Source of the DNA: Rickettsiales bacterium
GTDB taxonomy: Bacteria; Pseudomonadota; Alphaproteobacteria; UBA8366
Assembly (NCBI GenBank): GCA_002724555.1
Contig: PBOZ01000073.1
Span: forward strand, 1-64,000
Length of the DNA: 64,000 bases
Direction of reading: 5' to 3'
Shown: positions 45,601 through 54,456 of the stretch, piece after piece
How the letters are laid out: each line of letters starts with the position of its first letter
Position numbering within the stretch: position 1 is the first letter of the stretch
The notes under the pieces: model-generated
What the model was told of the DNA's origin: nothing
Seen by the model: only the letters and a program-made list of their open reading frames with translations
The model's database searches: none
Program-made: the position numbers and the translations under genes

Positions 45601-46688
45601 CGACGACACAACGAACACTGTCTTGGATAACCGCATTCGTAATCTTCATCTGTACCTTGCTATTGCTTGAATCTATTTTGCTCCCATTCGTCATTGGACT
45701 GGTCGTAGCTTATTTTTTAGACCCGCTATGTGACCGTCTTGAGAAGATGGGATGTTCGCGAACTATTGCAACGTCAATTATCATTGCTGGTTTCGTGTTT
45801 TTGATCATACTACTCTTCATTTTTCTCGCACCCGTTCTGTATAAACAATTTCTCCAATTTTCTGCACAGTTGCCAAGCTTGGTGGCAAGCATTGAAGTGA
45901 AGATACGGCCATTATTGGATGTTTTTGCCGATCTGAAAGAGAATGAACAAGCGGATCTGCAGGGGTTTTTGAAAAACTCACTTTCTGGTGCCACAAATGT
46001 TATTGGTAATGCCAGTGCCAAACTGGTCAGTGGTCTTGGCACATTGGCAAATGTGGCTGCTCTTCTCATTGTGACACCAGTTGTCATTTTTTATCTATTG
46101 CGCGATTGGAATACATTCGTCGAGAAGATTGACGGATGGCTTCCGCGCGCGCAGAGAAAAGTGATCTGCGAACAATGTCGTTTAATTGACCAAATATTGG
46201 CGGGATTTTTGAGGGGACAGCTCAGCGTATGTCTATTACTTGGCGTGCTCTATTCGATTGGTCTCACGCTTCTTGGGTTACCGTTTGGTGCCATCGTCGG
46301 TTTGGCGACGGGATTACTTTCCTTCATTCCATATGTTGGAATGCTAAGCGGATTTGCTGTTGCTTTAGGTCTAGCAATTGGGCACTTCGAAAATCTGACG
46401 GATATCTGGCTTGTTGTCCTCGTATTCTTTTTGGGGCAGGTGATAGAGGGAAACATTTTGACACCAAAACTGGTCGGTGATCGAGTAAACTTGCATGCGG
46501 TATGGATACTGTTCGCTTTGATGGCTGGGGGTAGCCTATTCGGGTTTATGGGAATTCTATTAGCTGTGCCGGTTGCGGCTGTTCTAGGTGTAATGATGCG
46601 ATTTGCATTGGGGCGATATTTGGATAGCCCTCTCTATGAAAGCACGTCAACTGATAAACACGTTTCAATCAAGCGGGACGACGCGTGA
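45597..46688 (+). CDS. AI-2E family transporter (PerM/YdiK-like)
   Basis: Membrane protein of 363 residues with about seven or eight hydrophobic segments, AI-2E_transport/UPF0118 family. I start at GTG 45597, which overlaps the pgsA stop (GTGA) with AGGAG upstream; an ATG-like start at 45543 lies inside pgsA. The central amphipathic region (LPSLVASIEVKIRPLL) and the C-terminal signature (GQVIEGNILTPKLVGDRVNLH) are typical. Function in this family is not settled: export of AI-2, sodium/proton exchange or a permease role. Confidence 0.9.
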   Translation: MTTTQRTLSWITAFVIFICTLLLLESILLPFVIGLVVAYFLDPLCDRLEKMGCSRTIATSIIIAGFVFLIILLFIFLAPVLYKQFLQFSAQLPSLVASIEVKIRPLLDVFADLKENEQADLQGFLKNSLSGATNVIGNASAKLVSGLGTLANVAALLIVTPVVIFYLLRDWNTFVEKIDGWLPRAQRKVICEQCRLIDQILAGFLRGQLSVCLLLGVLYSIGLTLLGLPFGAIVGLATGLLSFIPYVGMLSGFAVALGLAIGHFENLTDIWLVVLVFFLGQVIEGNILTPKLVGDRVNLHAVWILFALMAGGSLFGFMGILLAVPVAAVLGVMMRFALGRYLDSPLYESTSTDKHVSIKRDDA

Positions 46689-47362
46689 GCGATGGACGGC
46701 AGTTCGTTCTTGATTTTCCGCATCGCCCATCGCTTGGCGAGGGAGATTATCTTGTTAGCGAATCGAATATTGAAGCAATTAGCTGGATCGATATCTGGCC
46801 AGAATGGCCTACACCCGCGCTTGCCGTCTACGGTCCACCTGGATGTGGTAAGACGCATTTGGGACATGTTTGGCGGGCTCGGTCCAAAGCCATACTGCTC
46901 GATGTGTCAAATATTCCTGCAGCGTCGCCACCGGAATTGCTTGGCGGAGCGGTAAATTGTATCGTTGATAATGCTTGTGAAGGTGTCCAGGCAGAGGCAT
47001 TTCTCCATCTTTATAATCACATTAACGAGCTTGGCGGTAAATTGCTGATTCTTGGTCAGAGTGCACCGGCGCGTTGGGCGTTGTCTTTGGCGGATTTGTC
47101 GTCTCGCTTGAATGCTGCGCCAGCTATAGAGATTAAGGAACCGGACGATAATTTACTTAGAGCATTATTGAGCAAACTTTTCCAAGACAGACAGCTGAAG
47201 GTCGGTGAGGACGTTCTAGATTACCTGCTGACACGCATGGAACGCTCGTTTGATGCCGCCCGCGAGGTGGTTGAAGTATCGGACCGGATTGGCTTATCCC
47301 AAGGCAGACCGATAACGGTGAATTTGGCGCGTGAGGTTCTTGGGCGATTAGGGACTAACTAA
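46685..47362 (+). CDS. hdaA: DnaA-related regulatory protein HdaA
   Basis: 225-residue protein with only the AAA+ part of DnaA. The Walker A motif GPPGCGKT is at residues 50-57; Walker B is weak (the NCIVDNA segment). It lacks the DNA-binding domain IV of DnaA. Together with the sliding clamp, Hda stimulates ATP hydrolysis by DnaA and prevents re-initiation; the N-terminus has a QFVLDFPH clamp-binding-like motif. It overlaps the PerM-type gene by four bases (GTGA) and is followed by an SDR rather than by ppk. Confidence 0.9.
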   Translation: MSDGRQFVLDFPHRPSLGEGDYLVSESNIEAISWIDIWPEWPTPALAVYGPPGCGKTHLGHVWRARSKAILLDVSNIPAASPPELLGGAVNCIVDNACEGVQAEAFLHLYNHINELGGKLLILGQSAPARWALSLADLSSRLNAAPAIEIKEPDDNLLRALLSKLFQDRQLKVGEDVLDYLLTRMERSFDAAREVVEVSDRIGLSQGRPITVNLAREVLGRLGTN

Positions 47363-47386
47363 TAAATAATATGAGAGGATAAGGTA

Positions 47387-48166
47387 ATGGATTTGGGTTT
47401 GTCGGGCCGTAAGGCCATTGTATGTGCTGCCTCGAAAGGCCTGGGAAAAGCGTCTGCGCTCTCCTTGGCGCGAGAGGGTGTTGAGTTAGTGATCAATAGT
47501 CGCACAGCCGAAACACTAGAAGCTACAGCTGAAGAGATTAATAGTAAAACCGGCGTGAAAGTTATCCCGGTTGCTTGCGACATTACAACCGATGAGGGAC
47601 GAGCGAAGGTCTTGGCTGCATGCGCGGATCCGGACATTTTGATAAACAACGCCGGTGGTCCACCACCCGGTGATTTTCGTGATTGGAACCGTGACGATTG
47701 GATCAAAGCCGTTGACGCGAATATGTTGACGGCGATATTTCTCATCAAAGCGGTTGTCGATGGCATGCTAGAACGGAAATTCGGCCGTATAGTCAACATC
47801 ACGTCGGCAGCAGTGAAATCGCCGATCGATATTTTAGGTTTGTCGAACGGAGCTCGTGCTGGTTTGACCGGGTTTTGTGCAGGCATCTCCCGTAAGACGG
47901 CTGTTCATAACGTGACGATCAATAATATTTTACCCGGACCGTTTGCGACGGACCGCTTTCATTCGAACATACAAGTTCAAGCAGATGCGGCGGGCAAGAC
48001 ATTCGAAGAAATGTTGGCTATCCGGAACAGCCAGAACCCGGCGGGACGTGCTGGCGACCCGGCAGAATTTGGCGATGCCTGCGCTTTCCTCTGCAGCTCC
48101 AAGTCGGGATTTATCGTCGGCCAAAACTTGCTGCTTGATGGCGGTGCTTTCAATAGCACTTTTTAA
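47387..48166 (+). CDS. SDR family oxidoreductase
   Basis: 259-residue SDR. The N-terminal motif is CAASKGLGKAS, a variant of TGxxxGxG in which the first glycine is replaced by alanine (AASKGLG). The NNAG motif is present as NNAGG. The catalytic tyrosine position is unusual: the segment at the expected YxxxK reads LSNGARAGL, so the YxxxK motif appears to be absent, while the C-terminal GFIVGQNLLLDGGAFN is FabG-like. This suggests a divergent or non-canonical enzyme. It starts 24 bases after hdaA with a good gagagg-like site. Confidence 0.8.
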   Translation: MDLGLSGRKAIVCAASKGLGKASALSLAREGVELVINSRTAETLEATAEEINSKTGVKVIPVACDITTDEGRAKVLAACADPDILINNAGGPPPGDFRDWNRDDWIKAVDANMLTAIFLIKAVVDGMLERKFGRIVNITSAAVKSPIDILGLSNGARAGLTGFCAGISRKTAVHNVTINNILPGPFATDRFHSNIQVQADAAGKTFEEMLAIRNSQNPAGRAGDPAEFGDACAFLCSSKSGFIVGQNLLLDGGAFNSTF

Positions 48167-48854
48167 TAGAAAATTTGGGGAGGCAAGGCTCTCATAAAAA
48201 CTTTTGAGGGCATTCGCGAGGTTAAGTTCGCGATTATAATCGCGGAGCAGTACGCGATATTTGGGCTGACGTTGATTGCGCGGATGGGATTAGTATCAAA
48301 TCTCAATTTGGAAACTGAACTTTAGCTCCGTGGTAGAATTTAGATAGCACGGCCCCCTTTTGGAGCAGGCTGTATAGAAGTCTAAAATTTGATTGACCAC
48401 CATCGTGATGGTGGCCGCACCTTGCGACCCACAGAGTGGCTCAGTCCGGGCTCGATCGCCTGTAATCGATGTATCTTCGGTAATAATGGCTGCATTTGTT
48501 ATTGCCAGCACTTTGTCCGAGCGCAAGCGCGCGGGTGGAAGGCGCTTTTTGACCTTTCAATCAAGACGTTAGTGCGTTCATTTCGTCTTCTAACAATTTA
48601 CGGGTTTTATTTGGTTTTATCTGAGGTTTGTCCTAAAGCTTTTTGCTTTTAATACAACTTATCCATTGATGGGTATCTGAAATCAGGGCGCCACGTTACT
48701 TAGAACGCGAGAGACCCAATTACAGACTAAGAAAGTTTGGGCAATTATTGGCCAGCTGACTGCCACCGCTAATGGGAGCGGTTTCCGTTGGAGTATTTCG
48801 AGAAATGGTGCCACTTAATGGCTGAAATTCAGTGTTTCGTGATCAAATTATTAT
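48167..48854. other. 688-base intergenic region with palindromes
   Basis: No confident gene. Two palindromes are seen: CGCGATTATAATCGCG, a perfect 16-base inverted repeat at 48229-48244, with a half-copy TTCGCGA at 48213-48219; and CCACCATCGTGATGGTGG at 48397-48414, an 8-bp stem with a 2-base centre. They could be operators or remnants. Small frames on both strands here have no recognisable domains and no convincing ribosome sites. The next gene, the lone permease, ends at 48855 so this region is also its 3' flank. Confidence 0.45.
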
Positions 48855-49805
48855 TTAATGAAGTTCGACGCGTGGGTTAAGGAAGCGATACGCCACGTCG
48901 ACGACAAGGTTCGTCAAAACGACGAATACACCGAGGACCAGGACACCAGATTGAATCATTGGATAGTCGCGCTGAATTATGGCTTCGTAAATGACACGGC
49001 CGACGCCGGGCCAAGCGAAAATTGCTTCCAGGACCACGGTCCCCCCAAGTAGATCTGCGAGTTGTAAACCACTTATTGTGAGAGTTGGAATCATGGCGTT
49101 TCGCAGTGTGTACTTATAAACAACCTTGCGCTCGCGAAAGCCCAGGGATCGCGCGGTGTCGACATATTCCTTGTTCATCTCATCAAGCATACTCGAACGG
49201 GTTAACCGTGTCGTGTAGGCGGCTTGTCTAAAACCAATCGCGATCGCCGGTAGAATTAAATATGTGAGGCTTTCCCCCATATTTTCTAACGGACTGGTAT
49301 ATCCGGATGATGGTAGCCATCCGAGGTGAAGGGAAAAAACTAGCACAGCCATTATTGCAAACCAAAATTCCGGGACGGAGATCCCCGTCAATGCTGATAT
49401 CTGAATAGCATTGTCGATATAGGTATTGCGCTTAAGGGCCGCCAGTGTCCCCAAGGGAATTGCGATACAGATTGACAAGATCATACCGGTAATAGCGAGA
49501 TAGGCGGTCGCGGGAATGCGCTCTAAAAGTTCTAGTGTTACATCTCGGCGGGTAATCAGTGACTTCCCAAGATCTCCTTGGAGCACCCGGCTAATCCACT
49601 TGCCGTACTGGACGTAAATCGGTTCGTTAAGTCCAAACTCCCTTTCTAACGCTATTCGGACTTCCGGGTCTTCGATATCCTCTTCACCCATCATCACGTC
49701 GATGATGTCGCCCGGCAGCATCTGGACAAATGCGAATACTACGACGGTTAGTACGAATAGCACTGGGATTAGATAGATCAGTCTGCGAATAATATAAGCG
49801 AGCAT
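48855..49805 (-). CDS. Dipeptide/oligopeptide-type ABC transporter permease, DppB-like, solitary
   Basis: 316-residue inner-membrane permease of the DppB/OppB type, with six helices. The N-terminus MLAYIIRRLIYLIPVLFVLTVVVF is diagnostic, and the coupling loop (EYVDTARSLGFRERKVVYKYTLRNAMIP) is intact. Such permeases normally occur in an operon with DppC-, DppD/F- and substrate-binding partners. None is seen on either side: a non-coding gap lies downstream and SixA upstream. Either it works with genes elsewhere, or it is a leftover of a lost transporter operon. Confidence 0.9.
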   Translation of the reverse strand: MLAYIIRRLIYLIPVLFVLTVVVFAFVQMLPGDIIDVMMGEEDIEDPEVRIALEREFGLNEPIYVQYGKWISRVLQGDLGKSLITRRDVTLELLERIPATAYLAITGMILSICIAIPLGTLAALKRNTYIDNAIQISALTGISVPEFWFAIMAVLVFSLHLGWLPSSGYTSPLENMGESLTYLILPAIAIGFRQAAYTTRLTRSSMLDEMNKEYVDTARSLGFRERKVVYKYTLRNAMIPTLTISGLQLADLLGGTVVLEAIFAWPGVGRVIYEAIIQRDYPMIQSGVLVLGVFVVLTNLVVDVAYRFLNPRVELH

Positions 49806-49888
49806 CTGGGGAAGAGACCGTTAAAAATTGGTGATTGCTTGTTTGATGCGAACTAAAGCGGTTATAGCATGCGTAGCGAGCGGTCCCA

Positions 49889-50416
49889 TCATACCTGATT
49901 ATATCCCCAGTCTTCTTTAGGCGTCGAAAACCGCACTAAGCGACCAGTTTTGGCTCCGATAGCGGGCCAGCTGTTGGTGTTGAATTCGAGTGCAGCTAGG
50001 GCGCATGGCGGAAAGTTCGTATTGATTTGTTGAATCGCATTTGGGCTGCTATCGGCGGCCAAGTATTCGGTTGCTATTTCAAGCGCCGGGTTATGGCCAA
50101 CTAGAAGTACCGCTGTGTTAGACTCAGAGATTTCGGCTAGTCGTTCTAAGACTTCTGTTGGTTCGAACGTATAGAGACGTTCTTCAATCTCTATGAGAGT
50201 ATTGCCTTTTAGACTTGGAATTAGGCCAGACAAAGTCTCGCGCGCGCGTTGGGCTGCTGAACAGAGTATGAGGCTCGGTACTTCGTTCCAATTCGCAAGC
50301 CTACGCCCCATCAGAACGGCATCGAGGCGCCCCTGGTCCGATAAAGGACGGTCGATATCAGCCAGGTCAGCAGCGGTCTTGGCTTTTCCATGCCGGAGGA
50401 AGTATAATCTAAGCAT
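49889..50416 (-). CDS. SixA-type histidine phosphatase
   Basis: Phosphohistidine phosphatase-like member of the histidine phosphatase superfamily, 175 residues. Start at ATG 50416 (MLRLYFLRHGKAKTA), which places the catalytic RHG at residues 8-10; a longer frame from 50452 adds a non-conserved N-terminus. The second catalytic segment VLLVGHNPALE contains the conserved histidine. SixA acts on phosphohistidine in signalling proteins. The gene is divergent from ppk. Confidence 0.88.
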   Translation of the reverse strand: MLRLYFLRHGKAKTAADLADIDRPLSDQGRLDAVLMGRRLANWNEVPSLILCSAAQRARETLSGLIPSLKGNTLIEIEERLYTFEPTEVLERLAEISESNTAVLLVGHNPALEIATEYLAADSSPNAIQQINTNFPPCALAALEFNTNSWPAIGAKTGRLVRFSTPKEDWGYNQV

Positions 50417-50549
50417 CTGAAAAATATGTAATAGTTGCCAGTTTATGCGCACGTTGTTCGAGGGTTATGGCATGATTATGAGACATTTAAACTAATATGG
50501 GTTTATTGGAGTGACGGGGCGAGAGTGAAATTCGTTATTCGGAGTTGAA

Positions 50550-52718
50550 ATGTCTGAAGTTCAAGGGATCAAAGTTGATGATAGCACAGGGTCAGTCGGT
50601 GCTATTTCGACTATCCCGCAAAATTCCAATGATAGATTCATCAATCGCGAACTTTCGTGGCTTGAATTCAATATGCGTGTGCTCGCGGAAGCTAATAATA
50701 AGGAAAATCCGCTGTTCGAGCGGGTTCGGTTTTTATCCATTTCTTCGACTAATTTGGACGAATTTTATATGGTCCGTGTTGCTGGACTGACCGGACAGGT
50801 TGCTGCAGGAATCGGCGAGCGTAGCCAAGACGGTTTGACACCAAATGAGCAGTTGACCGCAATTCGGAAGAAAGTCTCTGAGTTATTTAAGGGCCAAGAC
50901 GAATGCCTCGAAGATTTATTAGCAGAATGTAACGCATCAGGTGTTAACGTCATAGAGGGCAGCAAACTCGAAGAGGAAGATGAAAACTGGCTCGCATCTT
51001 GGTTCGAGAAACAGATCTTTCCTGTAATAACGCCGCTAGCGGTAGATCCGGCCCATCCGTTTCCTTTTATTCAAAACGGTAGCGTTGTCTTTGCGTTGGA
51101 ACTACGGCGTGAAATAGATGATCGCGACATGAAGGGCCTCATCATCATTCCAAATCAGATCAACCGATTTGTGCGCCTGCCTGGAGCTGGCATCCGTTTT
51201 ATCGCACTTGAAGACGTTATTGATTTGAATCTAAGACGCCTATTTCCCGGATTTGATGTTAGCGGATGCGGAATGTTTCGAATCATTCGGGATAGTGAAG
51301 TCGAGATTGATGAAGAGGCAGAGGACTTGGTGCGGACATTTGAATCTGCATTAAAGCGCCGTCGCCGCGGACATGTCATTCGGCTCGATTTTGACGCGGA
51401 AATGTCTGAAGAGTTCCGTCGTTTTGTAATGCAGGAGTTTGATGGGGCGTATACGCACGTATTTTCGCATCGCCGTATGCTTGGTATTTCTGATATCGCG
51501 GAAATTATTGTCGACGAACGCCGGGATCTTCAGTATGGCCGGATGAACGTACGGTTTCCGGAGCGTGTCCGCGAATATGGAGGAGATATCTTTGCTGCAA
51601 TCCGTGCAAAAGATCTCGTCGTGCATCATCCGTACGAGAGTTTCGATGTGGTTGTGCAGTTTTTGAGGCAGGCAACGCGTGATCCAGCTGTTGTAGCGAT
51701 TAAGCAGACACTCTATCGGACCTCTGAAGAGTCACCAATTGTGGGAGCACTTATAGAAGCGGCAGAAGCCGGCAAATCAGTTACAGCACTGATAGAACTC
51801 AAAGCACGCTTTGATGAGGAGGCCAATATCCAGCTTGCTCGGGACTTGGAGCGGGTCGGCGTGCAGGTGGTCTATGGTTTTGTAGATTTAAAAACTCACG
51901 CAAAAGTTTCACTTGCGGTTCGTCGCGAAGGTGACGCACTTCAAACCTACGTCCATTTTGGGACAGGGAACTATCACCCAATTACAGCTCGAATTTATGA
52001 TGACCTGAGTTTTTTTACGTCAGACGATGCGTTAGGCCGGGATGCGGTAAGATTATTTAACTATATCACGGGCTACGCCACGCCTGACCAGATGGAGAAA
52101 CTAGAATTTTCTCCCGCAACACTTAAGCCCACAATACTTAAACTGATCCGTGATGAGGTCCAACATGCGCAAGCAGGACGACCGGCGACAATATGGGCCA
52201 AAATGAACGCGTTGGTGGATGCTGAAGTAATTGATGCACTTTATGACGCCAGTAATGAGGGCGTGCAGATCGAGTTGTTTATTCGTGGAATTTGTTGTCT
52301 ACGCCCAGGTGTCCCCGGCCTATCTGAGAATATTCGGGTAAAGAGTATTATCGGCCGTTTTTTAGAACACAGCCGGATAGTATGTTTTGGTGCGGGGAAT
52401 GAATTGCCCTCAGATAATTGTAAGGTCTATTTGTCGTCGGCGGATTGGATGCCCCGTAACTTGCATCGCAGGGTCGAGACATTCATTCCCATTGAGAATT
52501 CGACCGTCAAAAAGCAGATTGTTGAGCAAGTCATGGTTGCCAACCGGAATGATATTGCGCAGAGTTGGGAGATGTTGGCGGATGGGTCTTTTTGTAGGTT
52601 ATCCAATCAAGGCGGCGAATTTTCGGCACACACTTATTTTATGACTAACCCAAGTCTCTCCGGGCGTGGAAGCGCGCTTGAGAAGTCTCGGCCAGTGATG
52701 CCGTTGCAGCGTCCTTGA
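50550..52718 (+). CDS. ppk: Polyphosphate kinase 1
   Basis: Reversible synthesis of polyphosphate from ATP, 722 residues. The N-domain start (NRELSWLEFNMRVLAEA) is followed by the H-domain and two phospholipase-D-like C domains. The autophosphorylated histidine lies in KTHAKVSL, and the second catalytic region has HRRVETFIPI. Length fits Ppk1. The ATG at 50550 has ggagttg upstream. ppx follows ten bases later, so synthesis and breakdown of polyphosphate are co-encoded. Confidence 0.97.
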   Translation: MSEVQGIKVDDSTGSVGAISTIPQNSNDRFINRELSWLEFNMRVLAEANNKENPLFERVRFLSISSTNLDEFYMVRVAGLTGQVAAGIGERSQDGLTPNEQLTAIRKKVSELFKGQDECLEDLLAECNASGVNVIEGSKLEEEDENWLASWFEKQIFPVITPLAVDPAHPFPFIQNGSVVFALELRREIDDRDMKGLIIIPNQINRFVRLPGAGIRFIALEDVIDLNLRRLFPGFDVSGCGMFRIIRDSEVEIDEEAEDLVRTFESALKRRRRGHVIRLDFDAEMSEEFRRFVMQEFDGAYTHVFSHRRMLGISDIAEIIVDERRDLQYGRMNVRFPERVREYGGDIFAAIRAKDLVVHHPYESFDVVVQFLRQATRDPAVVAIKQTLYRTSEESPIVGALIEAAEAGKSVTALIELKARFDEEANIQLARDLERVGVQVVYGFVDLKTHAKVSLAVRREGDALQTYVHFGTGNYHPITARIYDDLSFFTSDDALGRDAVRLFNYITGYATPDQMEKLEFSPATLKPTILKLIRDEVQHAQAGRPATIWAKMNALVDAEVIDALYDASNEGVQIELFIRGICCLRPGVPGLSENIRVKSIIGRFLEHSRIVCFGAGNELPSDNCKVYLSSADWMPRNLHRRVETFIPIENSTVKKQIVEQVMVANRNDIAQSWEMLADGSFCRLSNQGGEFSAHTYFMTNPSLSGRGSALEKSRPVMPLQRP

Positions 52719-52728
52719 GCCTAGACGC

Positions 52729-54246
52729 ATGTCAGGCGTATTAGGATGTAAAAAAGCGGGGCAAAATAAAGGTCACGTTGCTATTATAGATATCGGGTCG
52801 AATTCAGTTCGCTTGGTCGTTTATGAGGGTGCCAAGCGTGCGCCCCTTCCTATTTTCAATGAAAAGGTGATTTGCGCTCTCGGTCGAGATCTCGACCGAG
52901 ACGGATGTATGTCTAAAGAGAGCATGGATTTAGCCGTGGATGGCCTGCATAGATTTGTCGCTCTTATCGAATCTATGGGTGTGCCTCGTGTTTATACGGT
53001 TGCGACGGCTGCCGTTCGTGAAGCATCTAATGGAACTGCTTTCGTGGAGCGCGTAGTAAAAGACTGTGGCCTTGAGGTGAATGTCGTCTCTGGAAGCCGA
53101 GAGGCCGAACTTTCCGGTTTGGGTGTAATATCGGCGATCCCGAAGGCACAAGGCTTTATGGGTGACCTAGGTGGTGGTAGCATCGAACTCGTCAAATTGG
53201 GTGGCGGACACCTGCATCAGAAAGCGACATTGCCGTTGGGTGTTCTTCGGTCAGCTAATGGTAACCTCACAGATGCTGCGATAGATAGTCAATTATCTAA
53301 CTTGGGTTGGTTGAACTTATCGGAGAAGGAGACATTCTACGCGGTCGGTGGGGCTTGGCGGGCGTTGGCGCGTATACATATGGAGCAAGCCAATTATCCG
53401 CTCCACGTTATTCATCAATACTCTATTAATGCTATGGAAGCTGTAAGTTTTTTGCGGTTGGTTGGAAATCTTAGCCGCGTTACGTTGAGTGGTATTCAAG
53501 GCTTAAATCATCAGCGCATCGACTCGGTTCCTTATGCAGCAAGATTACTAGAGCGACTTATCTTTAAAACGAGTGTGGATCGCCTTGTTTTTTGTGCATA
53601 TGGTGTTCGAGAAGGTTGCCTTTTCGATCGATTGTCACAGAAGCGCCGTTCGCATGACCCACTAATTGCGATGAGCCAGGAGGTGGCGGTTCGCGCCGGT
53701 CGCATGACTTCTGATGGCGATAGTCTGGCAAATTGGATCAGTCCTGTATTTGAGAATGCCGTGCCGGATATGGCGCGCTTGCGTCTTGCAGCTTCGCATC
53801 TGGCTGATATTGGGTGGTCGGAGCATCCTGATTACCGCGCCGAACAAGTTTTTCTAAGAATACTCCGAATGCCCCTGATAGGCCTTGATCATTGTGAGCG
53901 TTCTATGTTGGCGCTTTCGGTTGCATCAAGGCACTCAAGAATAGACAAAATTGTTCGACGTTGGCGAATGGACGAATTGTTGAATAAAAAGCGCATAGCT
54001 GAAGCTCGTTCAATCGGTTTAGCAATGCGATTAGCCTATACCTTGACGGGTGGTTCGATTGGAATCTTGAATTCGATACGACTAGAATACTGTAGTGATA
54101 ACGTCAGATTATTAATTCCGACATATGCAAAAATCTTGGTGGGTGATGTTGTAGAACGTCGATTGCGTGCACTCGCTAAAAGTCTTAAATGCACTTATGA
54201 AATTGTTTTTTTTGAGGAAGAATCGCCTCATGTTGCTTTAATTTAG
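52729..54246 (+). CDS. ppx: Exopolyphosphatase (Ppx/GppA family)
   Basis: Releases phosphate from polyphosphate ends and possibly pppGpp, 505 residues. The N-terminal phosphate-binding DIGSNSVRLVVYEG, the second ATPase-fold motif GDLGGGSIELV, and the helical C-terminal HD-like part are clear. The operon with ppk is common. The 3' gap to the convergent rnd is 210 bases and holds a weak hairpin (54324-54349). Confidence 0.95.
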   Translation: MSGVLGCKKAGQNKGHVAIIDIGSNSVRLVVYEGAKRAPLPIFNEKVICALGRDLDRDGCMSKESMDLAVDGLHRFVALIESMGVPRVYTVATAAVREASNGTAFVERVVKDCGLEVNVVSGSREAELSGLGVISAIPKAQGFMGDLGGGSIELVKLGGGHLHQKATLPLGVLRSANGNLTDAAIDSQLSNLGWLNLSEKETFYAVGGAWRALARIHMEQANYPLHVIHQYSINAMEAVSFLRLVGNLSRVTLSGIQGLNHQRIDSVPYAARLLERLIFKTSVDRLVFCAYGVREGCLFDRLSQKRRSHDPLIAMSQEVAVRAGRMTSDGDSLANWISPVFENAVPDMARLRLAASHLADIGWSEHPDYRAEQVFLRILRMPLIGLDHCERSMLALSVASRHSRIDKIVRRWRMDELLNKKRIAEARSIGLAMRLAYTLTGGSIGILNSIRLEYCSDNVRLLIPTYAKILVGDVVERRLRALAKSLKCTYEIVFFEEESPHVALI

Positions 54247-54323
54247 TATAGCGCGAGGCGTTATTGTATTATCAAGATTTTAGTCTGGGGCGCTGGCACC
54301 TTCATTTTGTTATTTGGATGCTA

Positions 54324-54349
54324 AGCGGGTGATAAACCATTCATCCGCT
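54324..54349. terminator. Weak hairpin between ppx and rnd
   Basis: A 9-bp stem (AGCGGGTGA with TCATCCGCT, one G-U pair, eight-base loop) lies 78 bases after the ppx stop and 107 bases after the rnd stop on the other strand. There is no clear T-tract on either side, so it could be a factor-dependent or bidirectional terminator, or nothing. Confidence 0.3.
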
Positions 54350-54456
54350 AGAGCTTAGATTGGATATTGAGCCGGAGTTCGCTAAATAACGTCAGCCGAC
54401 GTTCGATTAGAATTATAAATTGGAGTCGGGCAACTTATGAATCTATATCTGTTTTA

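Noticed and set aside
48296-48652. Short frames on both strands in the 48167-48854 gap
   Set aside because: No domain, no good start signals, and composition does not look coding.
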